A stretch of DNA of 64,000 nt, from the NCBI RefSeq assembly GCF_900465055.1, contig NZ_LS483250.1, positions 4,154,001 through 4,218,000 on the forward strand. Reading direction: 5' to 3'. Shown here piece by piece: positions 17,908-27,420 of this stretch. Origin of the DNA: Moritella yayanosii (GTDB lineage: Bacteria; Pseudomonadota; Gammaproteobacteria; Enterobacterales; Moritellaceae). The notes beneath the pieces were generated by a model that saw only the letters and a program-made list of their open reading frames with translations, was not told the origin of the DNA and ran no database searches. Position numbers and translations under genes: made by a program. How positions within the stretch are numbered: the first letter of the stretch is position 1; each line of letters opens with the position of its first letter.

Positions 17908-18269
17908 AAGATCTCCAAATATGAAAGGCATCGAATGACAATACAGGCTAAGTGCAAGTAAGTCATCGGTTTCATTACTGTAGCATGGGTTGGCGTTTAG
18001 ATCTGAAACGATACTGTTCTACTGTGTTAGTCTTTTATTTCTAAGTTGAGGTTGTATTGTCATGCAATCGTATTTTTACAGAATTAATTTTAATGTCAGA
18101 TTGGCATTTGCTCTTATAATTCATTCAATTGTTGTTATTGACTGGCGTGAAGAAATGTAGTGTATCATCACATAACTCATTAATTAAACTCAAATATTGT
18201 AGGTTTTAAAAATGTTAGTTATATTATTTGGTAGATTATATTTGACCGTTGTACAAGGACGTTAACAAG
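17908..18269. other. AT-rich intergenic region between yfbR and the flagellar-brake fragment
   Basis: About 360 bp with no ORF, tRNA or clear hairpin that I can support. It must hold the promoter of yfbR (minus strand) and possibly that of the plus-strand fragment at 18270. Confidence 0.5.
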
Positions 18270-18494
18270 ATGCTCGAAGCCAGTGCTGAGACAAAGTTAC
18301 AATTATTTGAGTTAGGACCAGGTAAAATGCTTGATCTGCAAATAAATAACCCACTGCCTGTACGCCTAAAATCATCCCTTGTTGGTTATGATATCGGTCG
18401 ATATATCATATTAAAATATCCCCGAGTCGCAAAAAAATCAGAGTATAGCGATGTACTCATTGAAGGTACTGGTGTGTATACAAAGCCCTGTTGA
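18270..18494 (+). pseudogene. Fragment of a flagellar-brake (YcgR N-terminal/PilZN-like) protein
   Basis: 74 residues from the ATG at 18270, with an AAGGA ribosome site. The body (LFELGPGKMLDLQINNP, then VRLKSSLVGYDIGRYIILKYP and DVLIEG) looks like the N-terminal beta-barrel domain that precedes PilZ in c-di-GMP-binding flagellar brakes. The reading frame stops right after GTGVYTKPC, where the domain should continue with several more strands. A shifted frame offers CIQSPVDGEIKIMAT before another stop. So the gene is truncated or frameshifted, and no PilZ domain follows. A short stand-alone protein is possible but less likely. Confidence 0.5.
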
Positions 18495-18579
18495 TGGCGA
18501 AATAAAGATTATGGCAACCTAGTGCCGAAATTATTGTCCCAACTATTTATTGTTTAAACTGTTTATTCAAGGAAATTTT

Positions 18580-18897
18580 ATGATCTATTCAACTACAGAA
18601 TCAATTCCCGGCAGAGAAATCGAAGAGATAGTCGGTGTTGTTACTGGTAATGTCGTTCAAGCAAAGCATATTGGACGTGACATCATGGCGAGCTTAAAAA
18701 GTATTATCGGTGGTGAAATACGCGGTTATACAGAAATGTTAACTGAGGCTAGGGACATAGCGGTTAAACGTCTAATTGAAAATGCGAATGAAAAAGGAGC
18801 GGATGCTGTTGTCGGGATCCGTTTTACGACAAGTGCAATTATGGATGGCTCATCTGAAATTATGGTTTTTGGCACCGCGGTTAAATTAAAAAAATAA
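18580..18897 (+). CDS. YbjQ/UPF0145 family protein
   Basis: 105 residues from the ATG at 18580, with an AAGGAA ribosome site. It matches the DUF74/YbjQ family: STTESIPGREIEEIVGVV, then GNVVQAKHIGRDIMA, IIGGEIRGYTEML, and a C-terminal GADAVVGIRF with EIMVFGTAV. These proteins form pentamers. Their function is uncertain; heavy-metal binding has been suggested but not settled. Nothing in the neighbourhood explains its role. Confidence 0.88.
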   Translation: MIYSTTESIPGREIEEIVGVVTGNVVQAKHIGRDIMASLKSIIGGEIRGYTEMLTEARDIAVKRLIENANEKGADAVVGIRFTTSAIMDGSSEIMVFGTAVKLKK

Positions 18898-18990
18898 CCG
18901 GATATTTAAAAATATTAGATATAGTGGACTATTCGAATCGCGCCACTTTTGTCCACAATATTTAGCCACTTAATAAGGTGTCAATAAAAA

Positions 18991-19020
18991 CAAAAAAAGG
19001 CGTCATTACGACGCCTTTCT
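18991..19020 (-). terminator. Rho-independent terminator of alaA
   Basis: Stem AAAGGCGTC (18996-19004) with GACGCCTTT (19010-19018), loop of 5. On the minus strand it is followed by a run of seven T. It lies just after the alaA stop and may also act on ybjQ from the other side. Confidence 0.85.
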
Positions 19021-19043
19021 AATATCTAAAACTCACTTACAAA

Positions 19044-20261
19044 CTAATCCTGACGGTAAGTTGATAAGAAGTTAGCGAGTTTATTAATCGCAATCGTCAG
19101 CTCTTCAACACGCGGTAAGAATACCACGCGGAAGTGATCAGGGCGGCTCCAGTTAAAACCAGTGCCTTGTACAATCAATAGCTTTTCTTGTTGCAACAGA
19201 TCTAATGCAAATTTCTGATCGTCTTTGATATTGAACATTTCAATATCAATTTTAGGGAACAGATACAGCGCACCTTTTGGTTTCACACAAGTGATACCCG
19301 GAATATCATTTAACATCTTCCAAGCTAAATCACGTTGTTCGAGTAAACGACCGCCCGGTAAAATCAATTCATTAATACTTTGATAACCACCCAGTGCTGT
19401 TTGTATCGCATGTTGCATCGGTACATTCGAGCACAGGCGCATGGAGGCGAGCATTTCCAACCCGGCGATATAATCCTTAGCAAGATGCGTTGCCCCACTC
19501 AGTACTAACCAACCAGAGCGGAAACCAGCAATACGGTATGCTTTAGACAAACCATTGAAGGTAACAATTAGAATATCTTGTGCCAGTGTGCACATAGGCA
19601 CATGTTCAACACCGTCATATAGGATCTTGTCATAGATCTCATCAGAAAAAATGATCAGATTGTGTTGGCGAGCAACTTCAATCACTTCTAGCAAAAATTC
19701 TTTATTATATACCGCACCCGTAGGGTTGTTCGGATTGATTAATACAATACCTTTGGTATTCGGTGTGATCTTGGCTTTAATGTCATCCAGATCAGGATAC
19801 CAATCCGATTCTTCATCACAAATATAGTGCGTCGCTTTACCACCAGAGAGGGTAATTGCCGCTGTCCATAATGGATAATCTGGTGACGGAACTAAGATCT
19901 CATCACCGTTATTGAGTAATGCCTGCATCGACATCATAATTAATTCTGAAACGCCATTACCCAGATAAATATTGTCAATCGAGATGTTTAACAGCCCTTT
20001 CTGCTGGTAATGTTGCATCACGGCTTTGCGTGCCGAATATAACCCTTTTGAGTCACAATAACCTTGGCTCGAAGGGAGGTTGTGAATAACGTCTTTTACA
20101 ATTTCTTCTGGGGCTTCAAAACCAAATGGGGCGGGATTCCCGATGTTTAATTTGATTACTCGGTGACCTTCTTCTTCTAAGCGATTCGCTTCTTTTAATA
20201 CTGGTCCACGTATGTCGTAACATACGTTATCTAACTTATGAGATTTTTCTATTGAGTACAT
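19044..20261 (-). CDS. alaA: Alanine transaminase AlaA
   Basis: PLP aminotransferase making alanine from pyruvate and glutamate. It has 405 residues from the ATG at 20261, where the sequence MYSIEKSHKLDNVCYDIRG aligns with E. coli AlaA and has a GGAG ribosome site; the open frame extends 43 codons upstream without homology. Motifs: GNPAPFGFEAPEEI, INPNNPTGAVYN, and the PLP lysine in NGLSKAYRIAGFRSGW, ending with the arginine of WSRPDHFRVVFLPR. A dedicated terminator follows. Monocistronic. Confidence 0.95.
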   Translation of the reverse strand: MYSIEKSHKLDNVCYDIRGPVLKEANRLEEEGHRVIKLNIGNPAPFGFEAPEEIVKDVIHNLPSSQGYCDSKGLYSARKAVMQHYQQKGLLNISIDNIYLGNGVSELIMMSMQALLNNGDEILVPSPDYPLWTAAITLSGGKATHYICDEESDWYPDLDDIKAKITPNTKGIVLINPNNPTGAVYNKEFLLEVIEVARQHNLIIFSDEIYDKILYDGVEHVPMCTLAQDILIVTFNGLSKAYRIAGFRSGWLVLSGATHLAKDYIAGLEMLASMRLCSNVPMQHAIQTALGGYQSINELILPGGRLLEQRDLAWKMLNDIPGITCVKPKGALYLFPKIDIEMFNIKDDQKFALDLLQQEKLLIVQGTGFNWSRPDHFRVVFLPRVEELTIAINKLANFLSTYRQD

Positions 20262-20510
20262 CCCGGCTCCAACGCTGTAAATATGTATATTGTTTATCTT
20301 CCTGTAATAAAAGTAACGTATATATGGGATTGTTGGAAGTGATATTTGGTGATCAGACTGATTTATTGTTGCGCCATTGTTAATTGACAAGCTTCGGGTG
20401 TAACATTATTGGTAATGGTTACCAAATCACGGTAGTTTTGTGAGATTGTTGTTGTAATACAGCAGTTAAATACATAGTTCATCGATAGTTAAATAGAAGA
20501 AGGAAAGAGC

Positions 20511-20963
20511 ATGAGTCAGCAATTAAACCCAGCAATAATGAGTGGACTAGAGATATTACAAGCAATGGCTGAAGGGATATTTCCTCATCCGTCGATTTGC
20601 GACACCATGCCAATGCAATGTGTCGATGTAAGTGAAGGGCAGGTTCATTTTAGTGTGCAGGCCGATGATCGTCATTTAAACCCGATGGGTGGTGTACACG
20701 GTGGTTTTGCGGCCACGGTACTTGATTCGGTTACGGGTTGCGCGACACACACGACACTGGTTGCTGGTGAGAGTTACGGTACGATCGATTTGAATGTAAA
20801 AATGGTGCGTCCTATTCCTAAAAATACCGTATTACACGCTAAAGGTAAGGTATTAAATGTATCAAAAACAGTTGCTATCTCGGAAGGTGATATTCGAGAT
20901 GCAGAAGGCAAGCTTTATGCCCACTGTACAGCAACGTGTGTCATTACTCGTCAAATTAAATAG
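20511..20963 (+). CDS. PaaI-family hotdog thioesterase
   Basis: 150 residues with the hotdog fold signature NPMGGVHGGFAATVLDS near residue 60 and the later YGTIDLNVKMVRPIPK. These enzymes hydrolyse acyl- or aryl-CoA thioesters; the substrate is not readable. It starts with a good AAGGAAAG ribosome site. The next gene, a glycerophosphodiesterase, begins 9 bp after its stop, so the two are probably co-transcribed, which may hint at lipid turnover. Confidence 0.85.
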   Translation: MSQQLNPAIMSGLEILQAMAEGIFPHPSICDTMPMQCVDVSEGQVHFSVQADDRHLNPMGGVHGGFAATVLDSVTGCATHTTLVAGESYGTIDLNVKMVRPIPKNTVLHAKGKVLNVSKTVAISEGDIRDAEGKLYAHCTATCVITRQIK

Positions 20964-20972
20964 GGTTTCCTT

Positions 20973-21776
20973 ATGACAAATAACATTTCTGAAATAACAG
21001 CGAATACATTTCAGTTTCATCCATCCGCCAGTGAAAAGGCCGGTAAAATGGTGATTGGGCATCGTGGTGCGTCATCCATTGCACCGGAAAATACCTTGGC
21101 GGCATTTCAATTAGCCGAATACCATAATGTACCTTGGATTGAAGCGGATGCGGATATGCTCGGTGATGGCACTGTGGTTATTTGTCACGATGCCACACTC
21201 GAGCGCTGTAGTGATCACAGTGGTTTATTACGCGATAAAATAGTCACGGATCTGGACCATATTGATGCCGGCGCATGGTTTGCACAGGATTTTGTTGGTG
21301 AACGTATTCCGACGCTGGTGGAATTAATATTGTTCACCAATGAGACGGGTATGAACCTGAATTTAGAAATTAAATCAGGCAATGATAAAGCCGTTACTGA
21401 TCGACTCATTGACGGCATCATTCGCGACATTAATCATCACTGGCAAGGAGGGCAGCAGTTGCTGATCTCGAGTCGTAATCATTTGTTATTAGCTGAAGTG
21501 AAACGGCGTGCGCCAGAAATAAGCTTAGGGTGTTTGTTTAAATCCCCTTTGCCTAATGATTGGCTAACCTCGATGCAATATGTTGGTGCCGATTTTATTC
21601 ACCCCCATGACAAAGGTTTGACCGAACAGCAAGTCAAAGCCATGACCGATGCCGGTTATAGCGTTAACGTGTGGACAGTTAATAGCTTGGCACGCGCTAA
21701 CCAATTATATAATTGGGGGGTAACGGGTATTTTCTCTGATATTTCCCAGCAATTCCAGCCCTGTTATCGAAATTAA
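20973..21776 (+). CDS. Cytoplasmic glycerophosphodiester phosphodiesterase (UgpQ-like)
   Basis: 267 residues hydrolysing glycerophosphodiesters to glycerol-3-phosphate plus an alcohol. GDPD TIM-barrel motifs: GHRGASSIAPENTLAAF near residue 29, EADADMLGDGTVVICHD with metal ligands, LNLEIKSG, and the C-terminal VNVWTVNS with GVTGIFSD. No signal peptide, so it is the cytoplasmic UgpQ type, not the periplasmic GlpQ. It follows the thioesterase by 9 bp and precedes pabC by 46 bp on the same strand. Confidence 0.92.
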   Translation: MTNNISEITANTFQFHPSASEKAGKMVIGHRGASSIAPENTLAAFQLAEYHNVPWIEADADMLGDGTVVICHDATLERCSDHSGLLRDKIVTDLDHIDAGAWFAQDFVGERIPTLVELILFTNETGMNLNLEIKSGNDKAVTDRLIDGIIRDINHHWQGGQQLLISSRNHLLLAEVKRRAPEISLGCLFKSPLPNDWLTSMQYVGADFIHPHDKGLTEQQVKAMTDAGYSVNVWTVNSLARANQLYNWGVTGIFSDISQQFQPCYRN

Positions 21777-21822
21777 TTGCCAGCTAAGCCAGAGCGAACA
21801 TACTATCAGTGCTTAAACCTTA

Positions 21823-22716
21823 ATGAGATACTGTAACTTGGATGCAGAAAATATGATGATTAACGGCTCACCTAGTCAAAATGTTGCAATTGCCGATCGT
21901 GGATTTAATTTTGGTGATGGGCACTTTACCACGATCAAAATGGCAGCTGGACAAGCCTTGCTATTGGATTTACACCTAGCACGCTTACAACAAGCGTGTG
22001 CGGTATTAGCCATCGAGTTTAGTCAATGGGATGAGCTGGTTACAGCAATCAAACAGCAGGCATTAGCGTTACAGGAAGGCGTGTTAAAAGTCACGATCAC
22101 CCGCGGCGAGGGCGGTCGAGGTTACAGTTATGCTTATGGTACTACGGGCTGCTCAAGTGCCAATTGGTATTTACAACACCGTCTGATACCACCCACTTAC
22201 AGTGAATGGGCTAAGTCGGGCATTGAATTAATGCTTTGTGACTATCAGCAAACCGTTAATCCAGCATTGGCGGGATTAAAAACCTTAAACCGATTGGATC
22301 AGGTGATGATCAAGCAAGAACTTGATGCCCATAATATGGCTGATGGATTGGTGTGTTCGACAGACGGTTATGTTATCGAAACCGCTGTTGCTAATGTATT
22401 TTGGGTGACAGCCGGTAAAGTCTATACGCCGAGCACTAAACGCAGTGGTGTTGAAGGGGTGATGAAAATACACATTTCAAACTTGTTGAATAGTCTGGGA
22501 TTAACTTTGAATTCAGGGGATTACACTGTTGCTGATGTGCAGGCTGCGGATGAAGTTTTTATTACTAATTCAGTGATGGGAGTCGTGCCTGTGAAGGCTA
22601 TTTTAACGCAGGCAGATAAAAGTGATGATGACGCGATTTATTATGATCTGTCAGTGAGTAATTTATCGGTATGGCGCTTGTTACAATTAGAGTTACAGCA
22701 AGCAATACAGGCCTAG
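21823..22716 (+). CDS. pabC: Aminodeoxychorismate lyase PabC
   Basis: PLP enzyme that converts 4-amino-4-deoxychorismate to p-aminobenzoate and pyruvate in folate synthesis. It has 297 residues, slightly longer than E. coli PabC (269). Family features: the early AIADRGFNFGDGHFTTIK, KVTITRGEGGRGYS, the PLP lysine region GLKTLNRLDQV, GLVCSTDGYVIETAVANVFW, and ADEVFITNSVMGVVPV. In many gammaproteobacteria pabC sits in the fab cluster; here it follows a phosphodiesterase. A branched-chain aminotransferase-type enzyme is the alternative, but length and motifs favour PabC. Confidence 0.87.
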   Translation: MRYCNLDAENMMINGSPSQNVAIADRGFNFGDGHFTTIKMAAGQALLLDLHLARLQQACAVLAIEFSQWDELVTAIKQQALALQEGVLKVTITRGEGGRGYSYAYGTTGCSSANWYLQHRLIPPTYSEWAKSGIELMLCDYQQTVNPALAGLKTLNRLDQVMIKQELDAHNMADGLVCSTDGYVIETAVANVFWVTAGKVYTPSTKRSGVEGVMKIHISNLLNSLGLTLNSGDYTVADVQAADEVFITNSVMGVVPVKAILTQADKSDDDAIYYDLSVSNLSVWRLLQLELQQAIQA

Positions 22717-22749
22717 TTTAATATATCTGCATAGTAGTATATTAAATTC

Positions 22750-22783
22750 ACGAATCGATTAACGCTAATCGATTCGTTATTAA
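22750..22783. terminator. Bidirectional terminator between pabC and ppsR
   Basis: Perfect 12-bp stem, ACGAATCGATTA (22750-22761) with TAATCGATTCGT (22766-22777) and a 4-base loop, between convergent genes. The flanking T content is modest. Confidence 0.65.
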
Positions 22784-22793
22784 TAAGTTAACG

Positions 22794-23603
22794 TTAAAAA
22801 ATGCGACGTTTTAAGCCTTTCTTATCCAAGATCTTGGTGGCGATCTCTTCAACCGAAAATGACGTGCTGTTGATGAAAGGGATTTTTTCTCTACGGTATA
22901 AGTATTCAACTTCCGCAATCTCTAACTTACATTGACGTAATGACGCATAAGTGCTGTTAGCAAGGCGTTCACTACGGATGCCCTGCAGACGTTGCACATC
23001 AATGGTGAGACCAAATATTTTATGCTTATTACGTTTTAATTCTTTTGGCAGTGTTAACTCATCCATGTCATCGGCAATAAATGGGTAGTTGGCGGTCTTG
23101 ATCCCAAACTGCAAGGCGAGGTATAAACTGGTTGGTGTTTTGCCACTGCGTGATACACCGACTAAGATTAAGTCTGCATCGTCGTAATCTTTACAGCTAA
23201 TACCGTCATCGTTGGCGAGGGCATAATTCACCGCCTCAATACGGGCATCATAAGTATCAATTTTAAGGCTGTGAGTACGGTGTGATTTGGGCTCTGCTTT
23301 GATATTTAATTGCTTAGAAAGTGGAGCCACAAATGTACTCAAAAAATCGTGTGAATAGCCTTCATTTGATTCGATTATTGTCCTTATTTCAGATGAAACT
23401 ATCGAATGAAACACGAGTGGCTTCTGTCCTGTTTTCGCTACGTGTTCGTTGATTTTTTGAGTAACGTATTTTGCTTTTTCTTCGGTCTCAATAAAGGGAT
23501 AAGTATGCTGATCAAATTCGATTGGAAATTGGCTTAGAAGCGCGTGACCAAAGACTTCAGCGGTGATCGCGGTGCCATCAGAGACATAAAAAACAGTTTG
23601 CAT
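22794..23603 (-). CDS. ppsR: Phosphoenolpyruvate synthase regulatory protein (kinase/pyrophosphorylase) PpsR
   Basis: Bifunctional regulator that inactivates PpsA by ADP-dependent phosphorylation of a threonine and reactivates it by phosphorolysis (DUF299 family). It has 269 residues from the ATG at 23603, chosen for its AAGGATAGAG ribosome site; six more residues are open upstream. Conserved: the start [21 protein letters not shown] and the P-loop-like [15 protein letters not shown], then [12 protein letters not shown]. It is divergent from its target ppsA, a common arrangement. Confidence 0.94.
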   Translation of the reverse strand: MQTVFYVSDGTAITAEVFGHALLSQFPIEFDQHTYPFIETEEKAKYVTQKINEHVAKTGQKPLVFHSIVSSEIRTIIESNEGYSHDFLSTFVAPLSKQLNIKAEPKSHRTHSLKIDTYDARIEAVNYALANDDGISCKDYDDADLILVGVSRSGKTPTSLYLALQFGIKTANYPFIADDMDELTLPKELKRNKHKIFGLTIDVQRLQGIRSERLANSTYASLRQCKLEIAEVEYLYRREKIPFINSTSFSVEEIATKILDKKGLKRRIF

Positions 23604-23793
23604 TGACTCTATCCTTTTCATAAACAGATGAAATTTTATAAGTAAGTATCTTACATTGAAATTAATAGCTGTGTATGATTAAAAACACTAAGGAAAGCAA
23701 GATGATTATTTTGCATTGACAATATGTGAGCAATATCGAATATCGCCCACACTTAAAATCATTTTTGAGATAGATTAAATCTGGAGAACTGCC

Positions 23794-26169
23794 GTGATAG
23801 AGTACGTAATTGGGTACGAAAAACTTGGAATGAACGACGTAGAACGAGTTGGCGGCAAAAACGCATCTCTAGGTGAGATGATCAGTAACTTAGCTGGCGC
23901 AGGCGTGCAAGTTCCTGGTGGTTACGCGACTACCGCTGATGCGTTTAATCAGTTTTTAGAGCAAAGTGGCGTAAACGATAAAATTTATGCACTACTAGAC
24001 GATCTCAATGTTGATGACATCGCAGCGTTGACAAAAGTTGGCGCGACTATTCGCCAATGGATCATCGATACACCTTTCCAACCTGAATTAGAAGCCGCTA
24101 TTGCCCAAAGCTATGAAGTACTGGCTGGTGAAGCAGGCGAGCAAGCATCATTTGCAGTACGTTCTTCGGCAACCGCTGAAGATATGCCGGATGCATCATT
24201 CGCGGGTCAGCAAGAAACATTCTTAAACGTACGTGGTTATGACAACATCATTGTTGCAATTAAACACGTATTCGCATCACTCTTTAACGACCGTGCTATC
24301 TCTTACCGCGTGCATTCTGGTTATGACCACCGTGGCGTGGCATTATCTGCGGGTATTCAACGCATGGTGCGTAGTGATGAAGCATCATCTGGTGTGATGT
24401 TCTCTATTGATACTGAATCTGGCTTTGAAGATGTGGTATTTATTACGTCTTCATATGGTCTTGGTGAAATGGTTGTACAGGGCGCCGTTAACCCTGATGA
24501 ATTCTATGTACACAAACCAACACTCGCAAAAGGCAAGCCTGCTGTAGTACGTCGTAATATTGGTAGCAAGCTGATCCAAATGATTTACTCTGCTGAAGAA
24601 GGCCATGGTAAGCAAGTACAAATCGTTGATGTTGAAGCAAGCAAGTCTCGTCAGTTCTCTATTACCGACGAAGAAGTAATGGAACTAGCAAAACAAGCAG
24701 TGATCATCGAAAAACATTATGGCCATGCGATGGATATTGAATGGGCTAAAGATGCGATTGATGGCAAAATTTATATCGTTCAAGCCCGTCCAGAAACAGT
24801 ACGTAGCCGTGAAGATAAGCAAGTCATGGTGCGTTTTCACTTAGACGCTAAATCAGCCGTAGTTACAGAAGGTCGTGCAATTGGTGGTAAGATTGGTGCC
24901 GGTCCCGCGAAAGTCATTTCATCAATTTCTCAAATGGATGAAGTGAAAGAAGGCGACGTATTAGTTACTGACATGACAGATCCAGATTGGGAACCTATCA
25001 TGAAACGTGCTTCTGCAATTGTAACTAACCGTGGTGGCCGTACCTGTCATGCTGCAATCATTGCACGTGAAATGGGTATTCCAGCAGTTGTGGGTTGTGG
25101 TAACGCAACAGACCTGATTAAAAACGGTCAAGAGCTAACAGTATCTTGTGCTGAAGGTGACACTGGTTTTATCTACGAAGGTATCTTACCATTCCGTGAA
25201 ACTTCATCAGTAGTGACTAACTTACCGGAGATTCCGGTAAAAATAATGATGAACGTGGGTAACCCTGATCGTGCATTTGATTTCGCGGCATTACCAAACG
25301 AAGGTGTTGGTCTAGCGCGTCTTGAGTTCATCATCAACCGTATGATCGGTATTCACCCGAAAGCACTGCTTAACTTTGATAAGCAATCGCCAGAGCTACA
25401 AGCTGAAATCAATGAGATGATCGCAGGTTATGCATCCCCTGTTGAATTCTACATTGCTAAGTTACAAGAAGGTATATCCACGCTGGCTGCAGCGTTCTAC
25501 CCGAAAAAAGTAATTGTGCGTATGTCTGACTTTAAGTCTAACGAATACGCTAACTTAGTGGGCGGCGAATTCTTTGAACCGGAAGAAGAAAACCCAATGT
25601 TAGGTTTCCGTGGCGCATCTCGTTATATCTCTGAAGACTTCCGTGATTGTTTCGCGCTAGAAACAGAAGCAATTAAACGCGTGCGTAACGACATGGGTCT
25701 AACCAATGTTGAAATCATGATCCCATTCGTGCGTACATTAAGCGAAGCGGCATCAGTGATTGATTTACTCGCAGAGCATGACCTGAAACGTGGTGAGAAC
25801 GGTTTACGCGTTATCATGATGTGTGAACTACCTTCAAATGCATTATTGGCTGATAAGTTCCTACAGTACTTCGATGGTTTCTCGATTGGTTCAAATGATT
25901 TAACCCAATTAACATTAGGCCTAGATCGCGACTCTGGTATCATCTCTCATTTGTTTGATGAACGTAATGAAGCAGTGAAAGTATTGCTGTCAATGGCAAT
26001 TAAAGCGGCTAAGAAAGCGGGTAAATACGTGGGTATTTGTGGTCAAGGACCATCGGATCACGACGACTTTGCTGCTTGGTTAGTTGAGCAAGGTATTGAC
26101 AGCATATCGCTAAATCCTGATACAGTATTAAGCACTTGGTTATACCTAGCGGACAAACACGCTAAATAA
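23794..26169 (+). CDS. ppsA: Phosphoenolpyruvate synthase PpsA
   Basis: Converts pyruvate, ATP and water to phosphoenolpyruvate, AMP and phosphate, the entry to gluconeogenesis. It has 791 residues. ATP-grasp domain: [32 protein letters not shown]. Swivelling domain: [21 protein letters not shown] with phospho-histidine His419. C-terminal PEP/pyruvate barrel ends [16 protein letters not shown] with the catalytic cysteine. The start is GTG at 23794, behind CTGGAGAAC. The regulator ppsR is divergent, and a clear terminator follows. Confidence 0.97.
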   Translation: MIEYVIGYEKLGMNDVERVGGKNASLGEMISNLAGAGVQVPGGYATTADAFNQFLEQSGVNDKIYALLDDLNVDDIAALTKVGATIRQWIIDTPFQPELEAAIAQSYEVLAGEAGEQASFAVRSSATAEDMPDASFAGQQETFLNVRGYDNIIVAIKHVFASLFNDRAISYRVHSGYDHRGVALSAGIQRMVRSDEASSGVMFSIDTESGFEDVVFITSSYGLGEMVVQGAVNPDEFYVHKPTLAKGKPAVVRRNIGSKLIQMIYSAEEGHGKQVQIVDVEASKSRQFSITDEEVMELAKQAVIIEKHYGHAMDIEWAKDAIDGKIYIVQARPETVRSREDKQVMVRFHLDAKSAVVTEGRAIGGKIGAGPAKVISSISQMDEVKEGDVLVTDMTDPDWEPIMKRASAIVTNRGGRTCHAAIIAREMGIPAVVGCGNATDLIKNGQELTVSCAEGDTGFIYEGILPFRETSSVVTNLPEIPVKIMMNVGNPDRAFDFAALPNEGVGLARLEFIINRMIGIHPKALLNFDKQSPELQAEINEMIAGYASPVEFYIAKLQEGISTLAAAFYPKKVIVRMSDFKSNEYANLVGGEFFEPEEENPMLGFRGASRYISEDFRDCFALETEAIKRVRNDMGLTNVEIMIPFVRTLSEAASVIDLLAEHDLKRGENGLRVIMMCELPSNALLADKFLQYFDGFSIGSNDLTQLTLGLDRDSGIISHLFDERNEAVKVLLSMAIKAAKKAGKYVGICGQGPSDHDDFAAWLVEQGIDSISLNPDTVLSTWLYLADKHAK

Positions 26170-26211
26170 ATTAGCCGTTTGTTGGCTCAAGCTTGAGTCA
26201 TCGTTTAACTG

Positions 26212-26257
26212 AAAGCCCTAAGGCAGTGTTAATTAGCACTGACTTGGGTTTTTTTTG
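26212..26257 (+). terminator. Rho-independent terminator of ppsA
   Basis: AAAGCCC and CAGTG arms pair with CACTG and GGGTTT around a small loop, with an internal bulge, followed by eight T (GGGTTTTTTTTG). It begins 42 bp after the ppsA stop. Confidence 0.85.
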
Positions 26258-26268
26258 TCGTTGTCACA

Positions 26269-27147
26269 TTAGTTAACGTGGTTTTTTTTGTGGCAATGTT
26301 GCTTAGCTTGGTTATTGTCGATTGTCGATGTGTGTAAATTGTATTCCACAATATTCAGCTGCTTGTCAAAACTGGCTAATATCATGTCAATTGATTCTGT
26401 GGCGATATTAAAAAATAGATCGGCTTTGATGGTTGGTTTGGTGATGATAATTTCGTTGTCGATAACTTTAAGTAAATGGGCAATTTTAGGCAAGTAATCT
26501 TGGTTTTTTTGAATGTTAATACTTTGTGCTAACGACTGGCAAAGATAATTAAGGCGTATACGTTCTGCTTGTGTACATTTTTTTGCTGCCGCGATACCTG
26601 TGCCAAGCGCACGTATTTGGGCGATGCTTTCTGCGGTAAACAATAATTCCTGCCATAAAAATTGAATTGACTCACTATTAGTATTGTTGAGTTGATGTAG
26701 TTTAGTGTCAAACGCAATATCATTGATCAGATAGAGCAAATTTAGCACGAGCTTATTATGTTGTTCGAGATTATTACGCACATGGAGATTGATGCAGTCA
26801 ACAGCCAAACGCTGCCAATGGTCTAATATGGCTTGCCAACGCTCATTGTCCAATAAATCAGGGTAGTTATCGCTGATGTCTTGCTGGATTGTCTCGATAG
26901 AATCGGTCAGTCCTTTTAGTCGTGGTTTTAGGTTTTTATCGCCGTGTAATACCCCATTTGATAGACCTCGATGTTGTTGAACACGAGTGAATAATTTTCG
27001 AATGGAATTCAATTTTACCAGACCATCCATTTGTAATTGTTTACGGCAGCGCTGTTGACTCTGTAGCGTAAACAGTAAATAGCACAAGCATATTAATGTG
27101 AATAAAATTGCCGAGCCACTGACGAGTAACATTGATTGTGAAGTCAT
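26269..27147 (-). CDS. Membrane-anchored helical protein with a nitrate-sensor-like motif
   Basis: 292 residues: one N-terminal membrane segment (about residues 7-28), then an all-helical region of 250 residues. Near residue 57 the stretch FTRVQQHRGLSNGVLHG resembles the conserved QxxRGxS element of NIT (nitrate/nitrite sensing) and related four-helix sensor domains. There is no HAMP, kinase or methyl-accepting output domain, so it would be an orphan sensory or scaffold protein. The C-terminus is rich in H, N and K (QHCHKKNHVN), which might bind metal. I do not recognise a named family. It converges on ppsA. Confidence 0.6.
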   Translation of the reverse strand: MTSQSMLLVSGSAILFTLICLCYLLFTLQSQQRCRKQLQMDGLVKLNSIRKLFTRVQQHRGLSNGVLHGDKNLKPRLKGLTDSIETIQQDISDNYPDLLDNERWQAILDHWQRLAVDCINLHVRNNLEQHNKLVLNLLYLINDIAFDTKLHQLNNTNSESIQFLWQELLFTAESIAQIRALGTGIAAAKKCTQAERIRLNYLCQSLAQSINIQKNQDYLPKIAHLLKVIDNEIIITKPTIKADLFFNIATESIDMILASFDKQLNIVEYNLHTSTIDNNQAKQHCHKKNHVN

Positions 27148-27420
27148 AATACCTGCCTTAATTATCTCTTTAGTAACGAGTTATTATTAAATGTTAACCA
27201 TTAGACATTAAGCAATTATGATACCAGCCGTTAAACGGCGTTATGTACGTTATTATGCACCGATAAGGGGAGTATTTAGGGTAAACGCCCTAACATGGTG
27301 ACGGATTATAAATGAGATCAATTTAGCCTTTATCTATAGGCGATGAATTTAAGCACTCATGTTACAATAATCTCAATTAAAAATTTTTATTAGTTGAAAA
27401 TTGTCACAAGGGAATGGATG

